Assembly: GCF_021582875.1 (NCBI RefSeq)
Contig: NZ_CP091138.1
Span: forward strand, 434,001-498,000
DNA: 64,000 nucleotides
Source: Microbacterium sp. KUDC0406
GTDB lineage: Bacteria; Actinomycetota; Actinomycetes; Actinomycetales; Microbacteriaceae
Reading direction: 5' to 3'
Shown here: positions 1-7,967 of the stretch, in pieces
Layout of the letters: each line of letters starts with the position of its first letter
Position numbering within the stretch: the first letter of the stretch is position 1
Made by a program: the position numbers and the translations under genes
The notes under the pieces: model-generated
Told to the model about the DNA's origin: nothing
The model's database searches: none
Seen by the model: only the letters and a program-made list of their open reading frames with translations

Positions 1-1
1 C

Positions 2-142
2 GCCGAGGATGCCGCGGCACAGGTGCAGACACTCGTAGCGTCGGGGATGCGACTGAAGGACGCCTGTGCCGAGGTCGCCGCCGCGACCGGACTCGGCTCG
101 CGCGACCTGTACCAGCAGGCGCTCGCCGCGAGGAAGGCGTGA
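2..142 (+). CDS. rsmI: 16S rRNA 2'-O-methyltransferase RsmI, C-terminal end (partial)
   Basis: Only the last 46 codons are inside the window, and the gene enters from the left edge. The readable tail (GMRLKDACAEVAAATGLGSR followed by DLYQQALAARKA) is the small C-terminal helical domain typical of RsmI, which methylates the 2'-O of C1402 in 16S rRNA in the cytoplasm. The catalytic SAM domain lies outside the window, so the call rests on the tail and on the nearby metG-tatD-rsmA-ispE order that commonly follows rsmI in actinobacteria. The TGA at 140-142 overlaps the GTG start of the next gene, so the two are probably cotranscribed. Confidence 0.75.
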   Translation, partial: AEDAAAQVQTLVASGMRLKDACAEVAAATGLGSRDLYQQALAARKA

Positions 143-702
143 CCTTCTGGCCGGACTTCGCGAACGCCGTCCTCGCTGCCGTCGGCACGGGACGGCTGGT
201 CGCGATCGACGGCGTCGACGGGAGCGGGAAGACGCACTTCGCTGCGAACCTCGCCGCGCACGTCACGGGCCGGCCGGTGGCCGTCGTTCACGTGGACGAC
301 TTCCTCAACCCGCCCCGCATCCGCCATGCGAAGGGGCGGCACTCGCCGTTCGGGTTCTGGGAGGACACTTACGACTACCGCGCACTCGAAAGCGGCGTGC
401 AGAACCGGCTGGAGGAGGATCCTGCAGTCCTCGTACTCGTGGAGGGCATGTTCCTTCTGCGCGATGACCTCGCATCCCGCTGGGACGCCTCGATCCATCT
501 GGCTGTCCCGTTCACGGTGACCGCCGCGCGCATGGCCGTTCGCGACGGCAGCCACCCCGACCCGGAGCATCCGTCGATGCGGCGGTACGTCGGCGGGCAG
601 CGCCTGTACTTCGAGGCGGCGCGCCCGTGGGAACGGGCGGACTTCGTCATCGACAACAGTGACTACGCGCATCCGCGGGTGGTTCCCGCGCCGGGTCGTT
701 GA
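139..702 (+). CDS. Uridine kinase-like P-loop NTPase
   Basis: This 187-residue cytoplasmic protein has a Walker A motif (DGVDGSGKTHFA, residues about 24-35), an acidic strand with DDF (residues about 53-55) as seen in uridine kinase/phosphoribulokinase-type folds, and a hydrophobic VLVLVEG strand near residue 98. The family transfers phosphate from ATP to nucleosides or related alcohols. The actual substrate cannot be read from the sequence, so uridine kinase-like is a fold-level call. GTG at 139 is chosen as start because it overlaps the rsmI stop by four bases (GTGA) and no better upstream start exists in frame. It reads in the same direction as rsmI and ends just before a convergent small membrane gene. 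Confidence 0.7.
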   Translation: MTFWPDFANAVLAAVGTGRLVAIDGVDGSGKTHFAANLAAHVTGRPVAVVHVDDFLNPPRIRHAKGRHSPFGFWEDTYDYRALESGVQNRLEEDPAVLVLVEGMFLLRDDLASRWDASIHLAVPFTVTAARMAVRDGSHPDPEHPSMRRYVGGQRLYFEAARPWERADFVIDNSDYAHPRVVPAPGR

Positions 703-712
703 CCTGCGAGGG

Positions 713-964
713 TCAGGTCGGGCGCCTGCGGAGGGTGCGGATCAACCGGTATGCGGCGTATGCCGCGACCGCGGCGCAGATGACGGCGATCGTCCAGGAG
801 ACCGGCCAGCCCAGCGCCGGTCCTGAGGTGCAGTGGCTCGCATCCGGGTTGCCCTCGCCGGCATCGAGGCACATACCAGTCGATCCGGTGAACGGAGCGA
901 TCGCGACGATCCCTGCCGCGACGATCACGGCGATCCAGATCCACGCCCGTTCTGCCCGGCTCAT
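713..964 (-). CDS. Small two-TM membrane protein (paralogue of the protein at 5775-6035)
   Basis: This 83-residue protein has two predicted membrane segments (residues about 8-27 and 52-72) around a loop that holds two cysteines in MCLDAGEGNPDASHCTSGP. The family is not recognised. A close paralogue lies 5 kb away: both share WIWI near the N terminus, the string VAIAPFTGS, the paired loop cysteines, the block DASxCTSxP and GWP before the second helix. The loop should face outside, where the cysteines could form a disulfide. The ATG start is supported by an ACCGTA (TACGGT on the coding strand) six bases upstream. The function is unknown. Confidence 0.65.
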   Translation of the reverse strand: MSRAERAWIWIAVIVAAGIVAIAPFTGSTGMCLDAGEGNPDASHCTSGPALGWPVSWTIAVICAAVAAYAAYRLIRTLRRRPT

Positions 965-970
965 GTCCCG

Positions 971-976
971 ACCGTA
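971..976 (-). promoter_or_regulatory. Candidate -10 element, leaderless start of the small membrane gene
   Basis: TACGGT on the minus strand ends six bases before the ATG at 964, so transcription would begin at or next to the start codon. Confidence 0.4.
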
Positions 977-1060
977 CCCGTCCCGCTCGACGATCGCACC
1001 ACGTCGCGACGACTGCACCACGTGTCGCCGTCGGCAGGTGGTGGTGTCGCCGGCGACCGG

Positions 1061-1066
1061 TACAGT
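1061..1066 (+). promoter_or_regulatory. Candidate -10 element of the methyltransferase gene
   Basis: TACAGT lies six bases before the GTG at 1073. No Shine-Dalgarno sequence precedes the GTG, which fits a leaderless transcript. Confidence 0.45.
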
Positions 1067-1072
1067 CGCCGC

Positions 1073-1684
1073 GTGACCGACTCGCGGATCGCCGCCGCCT
1101 ACGACTCCCGCGCCGCGGAGTACACCGCGCTCATCGGCAACCTCGACCAGATGGAGGCGCCCGACATCGAGCTGATCGGATGCTGGCGCGACGCGACGAC
1201 GGGGCCGCTCCTGGATGCCGGTTGCGGGCCGGGCCTGTGGACCGCGTTCCTGCATGACGACGGGCACGACGCGCAGGGGATCGACCTCTCCGCAGAGTTC
1301 ATCGAGGCAGCACGAGCGCGCCATCCCGGTCGCGAGTTCACGGTCGGATCGTTCCGGAGGCTGCCGTTCCCGGATGCCTCGTTCGGCGGCATCCTCGCCT
1401 GGTACTCGCTCATCCACACCCCGCCCGAGGACCTGCCCGCGATCCTCGTCGAGTTCGCCCGCGTGCTCGCGCCCGGCGGCAGCATCCTGATCGGCTTCTT
1501 CGACGGCACCCCGCGCGAGCCCTTCGCCCACGTCGTCGCCCCCGCGTACTTCTGGTCAGCCGAGGCACTCGCCGTTCTGCTCGACGCCGCAGGCCTTACC
1601 GTCACGCACACCGAGCGCCGCGACCGCCGACCGGGGGCCGCGAGTGTCCGCCCGCACGGTGCTCTCGCGGCGAGGCGTCGCTGA
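1073..1684 (+). CDS. Class I SAM-dependent methyltransferase
   Basis: This 203-residue cytoplasmic protein contains the class I methyltransferase nucleotide-binding motif I (LLDAGCGPGLWT, residues about 46-57), motif II acidic residue in GIDLSAEFI (about 70-78), and the post-motif region LPFPDASFGGILAWYSLIH typical of small-molecule or UbiE-like methyltransferases. The substrate is not evident. The end of the protein (RPHGALAARRR) matches the usual closing strand of the family, so the gene looks complete. GTG 1073 is preferred to the upstream in-frame ATG because it follows a TACAGT box at the leaderless distance and gives the expected family length. The IS-rich block starts about 60-100 bases downstream. 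Confidence 0.8.
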   Translation: MTDSRIAAAYDSRAAEYTALIGNLDQMEAPDIELIGCWRDATTGPLLDAGCGPGLWTAFLHDDGHDAQGIDLSAEFIEAARARHPGREFTVGSFRRLPFPDASFGGILAWYSLIHTPPEDLPAILVEFARVLAPGGSILIGFFDGTPREPFAHVVAPAYFWSAEALAVLLDAAGLTVTHTERRDRRPGAASVRPHGALAARRR

Positions 1685-2573
1685 CCGCTGCGCATCATCT
1701 CGGATTCCTGCACGATCGCGGAGCGCTCGCCCCGGAAGCATCGTGGATTCATACGGTCGATGCATCGGTTGGTGTGGAGGTCGTTATGGCGTATTCGGTG
1801 GCGGTTCGGGATGCGGCTCTGCTGGCGGTGTGTCGGGGTCTCTCGTTCGGGGGCGCGGCACGGGTCACGGGCGTGTCCGACAACACGATCGGTGTGTGGT
1901 GGCGGGACAGTGTCGGCATGCCTGTGTATCGCCGCCAGAAGCCTGTGCCTGATCCGCTGCGCCCTGACTCTGTCCCAGGGCGCGGGTTGACCCTCGAGGA
2001 ACGGATCGAGATCCAAGTCGGTGTCCGTGCGGGCCTGTCACAGCGAGCGATCGGCCGGCTGATCGGGCGGGATCAGTCTGTGATCTCTCGGGAGCTTGCC
2101 CGCCATCGCGGCCCGGACGGCCAGTATCACGCTGCTGTCGCGGAGTTGGTTGCGCAGCGTGACCGGCGGCGTCCAAAGGAGTTCAAGCTCATCGCGAATC
2201 CGGCCTTGGCCGCGCAGATCACGGAGTGGGTCGATGACGGGTGGAGCCCGAAGCTGATCGCGACGATCCTCGAAATCGACCACCCGGACGAGCAGACTTG
2301 GCGGGTGAGTCACGAGACGATCTACCAAGCCCTCTACGTTCAAGGGCGCGGACAGTTGCGTCAGGACCTGGCCCGTCAGCTGTCCACGGGCAGAACCTCA
2401 CGCAAGACTCGCGACGGTGCGGCTAAGCGCTCATCGAGCCCTTTCAAAGAGGCGTTGAAGATCAGCCAGCGCCCTGCGGAGGTCGAAGACCGTGCGGTCC
2501 CTGGGCATTGGGAGGGGGATCTGATCCTCGGGTCCGGGAACAGGTCTGCGATCGGGACCCTGGTCGAGCGGAC

Positions 2574-2582
2574 CACCAGATT
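2574..2582 (+). repeat. 9-bp target duplication of the IS256-type element, left copy
   Basis: CACCAGATT here is repeated at 4036-4044 on the other side of the element. Eight- or nine-base duplications are usual for IS256-family transposition. Confidence 0.85.
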
Positions 2583-4035
2583 GAGCTTGTCAAGTTGTCT
2601 GTGTAAGCGGGATTCGGTCAGGGGTTAGAGGTGGGGGTTGATGCGGTCGGGGTAGGCGAGGGCGAGTTGCTCGAGCGCGCGTTTCCAGTTCGTCGTGACT
2701 TGCCCCTCGACGAGCCGTCCGGACGCTTTGCGGCGGCTGGCGGGTAGCCCGCGTTCCTTCTGACGGTCGCGGGCTCGCTTGTCTTCGATGTCGCAGATCG
2801 CGAGCCAGAGCAGCTTCACGACGGCCTGATCGTTCGGGAAGTGCCCGCGGGACTTGGTGACCTTGCGGAGCTGGTAGTTCAGCGACTCGATCGAGTTGGT
2901 CGTGTAGATCACCCGTCGCAGCTCGGGCGGGAAGGCGAGGAACGGAGTGAACCGATCCCACGCGTCCTGGAACGACTTCACCGCCGACGGGTAACGCCGG
3001 CCCAGTTCCGAGTTCTCGAACGTCTCCAGCGCTTCGAGCGCGGCGTCCTCGTTCGCGGCCTGGTAGATCGGCTTGAGCGCCGCGGCGACGGCCTTGCGGT
3101 CGCCGTAGGCAACGAACCGCATCGCCGCGCGGATCAGGTGCACGACGCAGGTCTGCACCGTCGCTTGCGGCCAGGTCGCCGCGATCGCGTCGGGGAACCC
3201 GGTCAGCCCGTCGCAGCAGACGATGAGCACGTCGCGGATGCCGCGGTTGGCGAGTTCGGCGCAGACCGTCGCCCAGAACTTCGCTCCCTCGGTCTGCTGC
3301 ACCCAGATCCCGAGGACATGCTTGATGCCGTCCATGTCGACGCCGACCGCGATATGCGCGGCCTTGTTGCGCACGTGCCCGCCGTCACGGACCTTCACGA
3401 TGATCGCGTCCAGATAGATCACCGGATACAGCGCCTCCAGCGGCCGGTGCTGCCAGGCCAGGACCTCCTCGAGGACCTGATCGGTGATCTTCGAGATCGT
3501 CTCGTGAGACAGATCCGTGCCGATCGTGTTCGCGAGGTGATGCTGGATATCGCGGATCGTCATTCCACCGGCGTAAAGCGAGATGATCATCCCGTCCAGC
3601 CCATCCAGCCGCCGCTCGCCCTTGGGGACCAGCATCGGGGTGAAGGTGCCGTTCCGGTCGCGCGGGACGGCGAGGTCGATGTCACCGATCTCGGTCAAGA
3701 CCGTCTTCGGCGTCGTTCCGTTCCGGGAGTTCGGGTAAAGCGGCGCTTCCGGGTCGCCGCCGGTCGTAGCCCACGTGCTCGGTCAGCTCTGCGTCCAGGC
3801 CCCGCTCCAGCGCGGCCTTCAGCATCCCACCGAGCAGCCCCTGCTCACCGGTCAGCGGCTCGCCCGCGTCGATCTTCGCGAAGATCTCATCCAACGCGCC
3901 CGACGACTTCAGCTGGTCCGCGATCTCCTTCTGCCTGCGACGACGCTCCTCGCGCTCCGGACTGACTGCCATGGTTTCCATACTGTGCTCCTTCGAGCTG
4001 AGACCTCACCCCTTACACAGAACATCTGACACCCT
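2583..4035 (-). mobile_element. IS256-family insertion sequence
   Basis: This 1453-base element sits inside the IS30 transposase gene and is bounded by direct CACCAGATT repeats. Its ends form an imperfect inverted repeat: both contain TGTCA, a five-base variable stretch, then TCTGTGTAAG (left 2588-2607, right the complement in about 4012-4031). It holds a single transposase gene on the minus strand, now with a frameshift. Confidence 0.9.
2625..3981 (-). pseudogene. IS256-family (Mutator-like) transposase, frameshifted
   Basis: The two reading frames (start at 3981 to about 3755, then about 3755 to 2625) together give a 451-residue transposase. The C-terminal part shows the DDE residues in YLDAIIVKVRDGG, CCDGLTGFPDAI and TTNSIESLNYQLRK, plus the family string QTCVVHLIR. 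The N-terminal part begins METMAVSPEREERRR and ends in EHVGYDR. At 3755-3763 the coding strand reads GACCGGCGGCGACC where one G fewer restores the usual GYDRGDPEA sequence. Programmed frameshifting is not typical for this family, so the insertion is either a real inactivating mutation or one of the sequencing indels seen across the window. Confidence 0.85.
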
Positions 4036-4044
4036 CACCAGATT
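4036..4044 (+). repeat. 9-bp target duplication of the IS256-type element, right copy
   Basis: CACCAGATT, the partner of 2574-2582. The IS30 reading frame resumes immediately after it. Confidence 0.85.
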
Positions 4045-4403
4045 CACGATTCTGCTGCACCTGCCTGACTGCCACACGGCCGATCAAGTCGCCCGCGCGA
4101 TGATCCGCGAGATGGGCAAACTGCCCGACCATCTGCGCCGCTCGATCACCTGGGACCGAGGAACAGAGCTTGCTGACTACGTCGACATCCAGCTCGATCT
4201 GCAGGCACCGATCTACTTCTGTGATCCGCACTCGCCCTGGCAACGCGGCACGAACGAGAACACCAACCGGCTCCTCCGACACTGGTTCGCCAAGAGCAGC
4301 GACCTGTCACTCTGGACCGCCGACGACCTACGCCACGTCGCCGACAAACTCAACGCCCGCCCGCGCCCCACCCTCAACCTGAGAACGCCCGCCCAAGCAC
4401 TCA

Positions 4404-4406
4404 ACG
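4404..4406 (+). repeat. 3-bp target duplication of the IS3-type element, left copy
   Basis: ACG, repeated at 5699-5701 beyond the right inverted repeat of the IS3-type element. Confidence 0.7.
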
Positions 4407-4438
4407 GGGTCTGCTGCACGGATAGGTGACAGTTTCGG

Positions 4439-5341
4439 TTAGGCCGCGAGGGCCAGGTTCTGGTTCATGATGGTCTCGAATTCGACCGGCGTCAAACGGC
4501 CCAGACGTGCTTGCCGACGGCGCCGATGGTAGGTCCGTTCGATCCAGGTCACGATCGCGATCCGCAGCTCTTCCCGGGTGGCCCAGGACCGCCGATTGAG
4601 GACATTCTTTTGCAGCAGCGCGAAGAAGCTCTCCATCGCGGCGTTATCACCGGCCGCGCCGACTCGGCCCATCGAGCCGACCATACGGTGACGAGCCAGC
4701 ACCCGGATGACCTTCCGGGAACGGAACTGACTGCCCCTATCGCTATGCAGCACGCAACCGGCGACGTCACCGCGCAGCGCGGCGGCGTTGTTGATCGCGT
4801 TCACGACCAGCCGGGACTTCATCCGCGAGTCGATCGAGTAGCCGACGATCTTGCCCGAGAACACGTCCTTGACCGCGCAGAGGTAGAGTTTGCCCTCGCC
4901 GGTGCGGTGCTCGGTGATGTCGGTCAGCCAGAGCCGGTTCCGGCTGTCAGCGGTGAACTCGTGTCGGACCCGCCCGTCCTCGTCAGTCACCGCGCACAGG
5001 TCGTCGTGGACCGGCGGTCCGGGCCTCTTGCCGTTACGTCCCTTCTTCTTCCCGAACGCCGACCACCAGCCGTTCGCTGACGTGATCCTCCACGCGGTCC
5101 GGTCCGCCATCGGTTCCCCGGCGTCGCGGGCCTCGTCGGCCAGGAGACGATGCCCGAACTCAGGATCGTCACGGTGCGCGTCGAACAGCGCGTTTGCCCG
5201 ATACGCCTCCACCAGCTCAGCATTCGTGATGGGGTCGGCCAGCCACCGGTAGTAGGGCTGGCGGGAGAGCTTGAGGACCCGGCACGTCACTGCGACGGGG
5301 ATCCCGTCGGCAGCGAGCTCTGTCACGAGCGGGTATGTCAT
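4439..5341 (-). CDS. IS3-family transposase OrfB (integrase core)
   Basis: This 300-residue protein carries the DDE catalytic domain: first Asp in NRLWLTDITEH, second Asp in CVLHSDRGSQFRS and Glu in DNAAMESFFALLQKN, with the trailing basic residue also present. The N-terminal HTH_21-like part has SRQPYYRW. It would act with OrfA, or as an OrfAB frameshift product, to move the element by a copy-out circle route, as known for the family. Its ATG at 5341 overlaps the orfA stop (ATGA). All key residues are present and the reading frame is open, so this element may still be active. Confidence 0.92.
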   Translation of the reverse strand: MTYPLVTELAADGIPVAVTCRVLKLSRQPYYRWLADPITNAELVEAYRANALFDAHRDDPEFGHRLLADEARDAGEPMADRTAWRITSANGWWSAFGKKKGRNGKRPGPPVHDDLCAVTDEDGRVRHEFTADSRNRLWLTDITEHRTGEGKLYLCAVKDVFSGKIVGYSIDSRMKSRLVVNAINNAAALRGDVAGCVLHSDRGSQFRSRKVIRVLARHRMVGSMGRVGAAGDNAAMESFFALLQKNVLNRRSWATREELRIAIVTWIERTYHRRRRQARLGRLTPVEFETIMNQNLALAA

Positions 5342-5631
5342 TTTCCCGGCAGATGCGCCTGAGCGAAGTACGCCGCCGCACGACGGAGCACCTCGTTCTC
5401 CTGCTCCAACAGCCGCACCCGCTTGCGCAACTCGCGAGCTTCGTCAGCCTCGGCCCGGGTCGCGCCGGGCTTGGCGCCGTCTTCCACATCGGCCTGGCGA
5501 AGCCAGTTCTGCAGGCACGTCTCGCTGATTCCGAAGTCGGTCGCGATCTGCTTGATCGACACACCGTCCTCGCGCTGACGAGCCACCCGCACGACATCGT
5601 CGCGGAACTCACGGGGATAGGGCTTGGGCAT
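5338..5631 (-). CDS. IS3-family transposase OrfA (HTH and leucine zipper)
   Basis: This 97-residue DNA-binding subunit begins MPKPYPREFRDDVVRVARQ and includes a helix-turn-helix (SIKQIATDFGISETCLQNWL, residues about 25-44) followed by a heptad-rich segment (ELRKRVRLLEQENEVLRRAA) that forms the OrfA leucine zipper. ATG 5631 is preferred over one 24 bases upstream because it gives the standard OrfA N terminus. The stop overlaps the start of orfB, the usual position for a -1 frameshift that makes OrfAB. Confidence 0.9.
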   Translation of the reverse strand: MPKPYPREFRDDVVRVARQREDGVSIKQIATDFGISETCLQNWLRQADVEDGAKPGATRAEADEARELRKRVRLLEQENEVLRRAAAYFAQAHLPGK

Positions 5632-5698
5632 GATGACATCCTCCCAGCAGCGCACTCAGCACCACAGATCAGGTGTCACCTATGCGTGCAGCAGACCC

Positions 5699-5701
5699 AC
5701 G
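5699..5701 (+). repeat. 3-bp target duplication of the IS3-type element, right copy
   Basis: ACG, the partner of 4404-4406. The last IS30 codons (EFLLAA and stop) follow directly. Confidence 0.7.
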
Positions 5702-5774
5702 AGTTCCTCCTCGCTGCCTGATGCACACACCACTTGACTTCCAGCATCCGAGATGCTGCAGATCTCCGAGACGG

Positions 5775-6035
5775 TCAGCGCCGACGGAGCATGATGATCC
5801 GATACAGCGCGAAACCGGCCGCGAACGTGCAGATCCCGGCGAGAACCCAGGCGGCCGGCCAGCCGATCGACGGCACGCTGGTGCAGTAGCTGGCGTCGGG
5901 ATCGCTCGAATCGAAGCACTCCACCGATGATCCGGTGAAGGGTGCGATCGCGACGATCACCGCGATCGCGATCACCCCGATCCAGATCCACAGGCGCCCC
6001 ACTGCGCCGATCCCCCGAGCTCCAGACTCTCCCAT
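5775..6035 (-). CDS. Small two-TM membrane protein (paralogue of the protein at 713-964)
   Basis: This 86-residue protein has two membrane helices (residues about 15-34 and 58-80) and a cysteine-bearing loop (ECFDSSDPDASYCTSVPS). It aligns over nearly its whole length with the 713-964 product: WIWI, VAIAPFTGS, two loop cysteines, DASxCTSxP and a GWP start to helix two. The family is not recognised and no enzyme motif is visible. It lies just outside the IS nest and reads toward it. The ATG at 6035 is the only start close to the first helix. An export or envelope role is possible but unproven. Confidence 0.65.
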   Translation of the reverse strand: MGESGARGIGAVGRLWIWIGVIAIAVIVAIAPFTGSSVECFDSSDPDASYCTSVPSIGWPAAWVLAGICTFAAGFALYRIIMLRRR

Positions 6036-6120
6036 GCCCCATACCCAACCCTCGAACGCACGCCGAGGCAACCCCACATCCCCCAATCCCGAAGCGCCGA
6101 GGCCCTCGACCAGAAGCTCA

Positions 6121-6208
6121 AGCGCGCCGGGATGTTCCCGGAGCGAGCATCGGGGAGGAGCGAAGCGGAGGGGCCCCGCTCTGCGAGCGCAGGGAACGTC
6201 CCGAAGCG
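6121..6208. repeat. Palindromic REP-like intergenic element upstream of metG
   Basis: GGGATGTTCCC (6129-6139) pairs with GGGAACGTCCC (6192-6202). Between them lies a GC-rich nested stem with GGAGCGAGC, GGAGCGAAGCGGAGG and GGGCCCC. The region has no gene of its own. It resembles bacterial REP/BIME hairpins in form but is a different family from the GTTGAGCGAGC repeats elsewhere in the window. Confidence 0.55.
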
Positions 6209-6288
6209 CGAACCTCTCCGCATCCGATCTCGTCACGCCCCAGCATCCGCCCAACCGTCACGCGGAAAACCCATACCCCGATCCCGCC

Positions 6289-6294
6289 TAGAAT
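6289..6294 (+). promoter_or_regulatory. Candidate -10 element of metG (leaderless)
   Basis: TAGAAT lies seven bases before the ATG at 6302 and no ribosome-binding sequence is visible, so the transcript probably starts at the start codon. Confidence 0.5.
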
Positions 6295-6301
6295 CGAACG
6301 C

Positions 6302-7874
6302 ATGCCCGCAGGCGAATCGTTCTACATCACCACGCCGATCTACTACCCAGTGACGTGCCGCACATCGGCCACGGCTACACGTCCGTCGCCGTGGACACGC
6401 TCGCGCGCTGGCACCGCCAGTCGGGGGACGACACCTGGATGCTCACGGGCACCGACGAGCACGGTCAGAAGATGCTGCGGGCGGCAGCGGCGAACAGCGT
6501 CACGCCGCAGGAGTGGGTGGACAAGCTCGTCACCGAGAGCTGGTTCCCGCTGCTGAAGACGCTCGACGTCGCCAACGACGACTTCATCCGCACCACGCAG
6601 GAGCGGCATGAGCGCAACGTGCAGGTCTTCTTCCAGAAGCTGTACGACGCGGGCTACATCTACGCCGGCGAGTACGAGGCGCTGTACTGCGTGGGCTGCG
6701 AGGAGTTCAAGCCCGAGTCCGAGATCGTCGACGGCACCGGTCCGTTCGAGGGACTGAAGGTGTGCGCGATCCACTCCAAGCCGCTCGAGCTGCTGCAGGA
6801 GAAGAACTACTTCTTCAAGCTCAGCGAGTTCCAGGACCGCCTGCTCGAGCTCTACAAGACCGAGCCCGACTTCGTGCGCCCGATTCGGCGCGCAACGAAG
6901 TCGTCTCGTTCGTCAGCCAGGGTCTGAAGGACCTCTCCATCTCCCGCTCGACCTTCGACTGGGGCATCCCGTTGCCCTGGGACGAGTCGCACGTGATCTA
7001 CGTGTGGGTCGACGCGCTGCTGAACTACGTGACAGCGATCGGCTACGGCTCCGACCAGCAGACCTTCGACCGCCGCTGGCCGGGCTACCACGTGGTCGGC
7101 AAGGACATCCTGCGCTTCCACGCGGTGATCTGGCCGGCCATGCTGATGGCCGCGGGTCTGGACGTGCCCAAGGGCGTGTTCGCGCACGGCTGGCTGCTCG
7201 TCGGCGGCGAGAAGATGTCGAAGTCGAAGCTCACCGGCATCGCACCGACCGAGATCACCGACGTGTTCGGCTCGGACGCGTACCGGTTCTACTTCCTCTC
7301 GGCGATCGCGTTCGGCCAGGACGGCTCGTTCTCGTGGGAGGACCTGTCCGCCCGCTACCAGGCGGAGCTCGCGAACGGCTTCGGCAATCTGGCCTCGCGC
7401 ACGGTCGCGATGATCGAGAAGTACTTCGACGGCGTCGTGCCGACTCCGTCGGAGTACTCCGAGCAGGATCTCGCCGTGCAGCAGGTCGTCGTGGACGCGG
7501 CGAAGAACGCGGATGCCGCGATCGACAGCTTCCGCATCGACGAGGGCATCCGCGCGATCTGGACCATCGTCGACGAGCTGAACGGCTACATCACCGACAA
7601 CGAGCCGTGGGCCCTGGCCCGCGACGAGTCCCAGCGCGACCGCCTCGCGACCGTGCTGTACACCTGCGCCGAAGGGCTGCGCGCGCTCGCGGTGCTGCTG
7701 TCACCGGTCATGCCGCAGTCCACCCAGAAGCTCTGGGAGGCTCTCGGCGCCGAGTCGCTCGGCGCGCTCACCGCGCAGCCGATCCGCGAGGCCGGCGCCT
7801 GGGGCATCCTGCAGCCCGGCACGCGGGTGAGCGCTCTCGCTCCGCTGTTCCCGCGTGTGGAGCAGACCGTCTGA
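6302..7874 (+). CDS. metG: Methionyl-tRNA synthetase, with two apparent 1-base deletions
   Basis: Joining three frames gives a 524-residue cytoplasmic enzyme that charges tRNA-Met. The N terminus reads MPAGESFYITTPIYYP and should continue SDVPHIGHGYTS, giving the HIGH motif. The KMSKS motif is EKMSKSKL around 7210-7235, and the zinc-type region has CVGCEEF. Near 6346-6349 one base is missing (TACCCAGTGACG), and near 6879-6883 another (CGCCCGATTCGG, expected to give RPDSARNE). The remainder is intact to TGA 7872. metG is essential and no second copy is visible, so two independent inactivating deletions are unlikely. Both are more likely sequencing errors. The gene begins a string of housekeeping genes (tatD, rsmA, ispE). 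Confidence 0.92.
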
Positions 7875-7882
7875 CATCCGAC

Positions 7883-7967
7883 GCGTTTCGTCTCGCTTCG
7901 CTCGCTCAACGACCGGGATGAAACTTCCCGGTCGTTGAGCGACGAGCGAAGCGAGGAGACGAAACGC
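7883..7967. repeat. Palindromic copy of the GTTGAGCGAGC repeat family, carrying the tatD ribosome-binding site
   Basis: The left arm (7883-7918, GCGTTTCGTCTCGCTTCGCT onward) and the right arm (7925-7967) are inverted copies of the same unit around a six-base loop. The right arm has extra bases, including a GA insertion that makes GAGGAG about ten bases before the tatD ATG. The element fills the whole metG-tatD gap and could act as a 3' hairpin for metG. Confidence 0.75.

Larger units (their letters stand above)
4407..5698 (-). mobile_element. IS3-family insertion sequence
   Basis: This 1292-base element has near-perfect terminal inverted repeats of about 26 bases (4407-4432 and 5673-5698) that begin GGGTCTGCTGCACG, differ at one central base, and continue ATAGGTGACA. 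ACG flanks both ends. It contains orfA and orfB in the usual IS3 overlapping arrangement. It landed in the last codons of the IS30 transposase gene, which now reads into the left terminal repeat and stops at 4427-4429. Confidence 0.92.
1786..5721 (+). pseudogene. IS30-family transposase, interrupted twice
   Basis: Three pieces (1786-2582, 4045-4406, 5702-5721) join in frame into a transposase of about 392 residues. The first piece has a GGAGG site five bases before ATG 1786, an N-terminal helix-turn-helix (RAIGRLIGRDQSVISRELAR) and the IS30 signature GHWEGDLILG with the first catalytic Asp. The second piece carries ITWDRGTEL (second Asp) and RGTNENTNRLLR (catalytic Glu). The last piece restores the C terminus EFLLAA and a stop. 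Removing one copy of the 9-base duplication CACCAGATT and one copy of the 3-base duplication ACG repairs the frame exactly, so the gene was intact before both insertions. It cannot now make functional transposase. Confidence 0.85.
1742..5745 (+). mobile_element. IS30-family insertion sequence carrying nested IS256 and IS3 elements
   Basis: This is a composite nest: the reconstructed IS30 transposase gene runs from 1786 to 5721 once the 1453-base IS256-type element (2583-4035) and the 1292-base IS3-type element (4407-5698) are removed. The outer ends are not resolved. A weak inverted match between about 1742-1765 and 5722-5745 (both containing GATGCA on the inner side, read outward) may be the terminal repeats, but it is imperfect and no target duplication was found. 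The boundaries are therefore approximate. Confidence 0.55.

Noticed and set aside
713..1531. Long minus-strand frame (272 codons) as the true small-membrane-protein gene
   Set aside because: The N-terminal 189 codons lie opposite the methyltransferase gene and lack motifs. The ATG at 964 directly precedes the membrane helix shared with the paralogue and has a promoter-like box.
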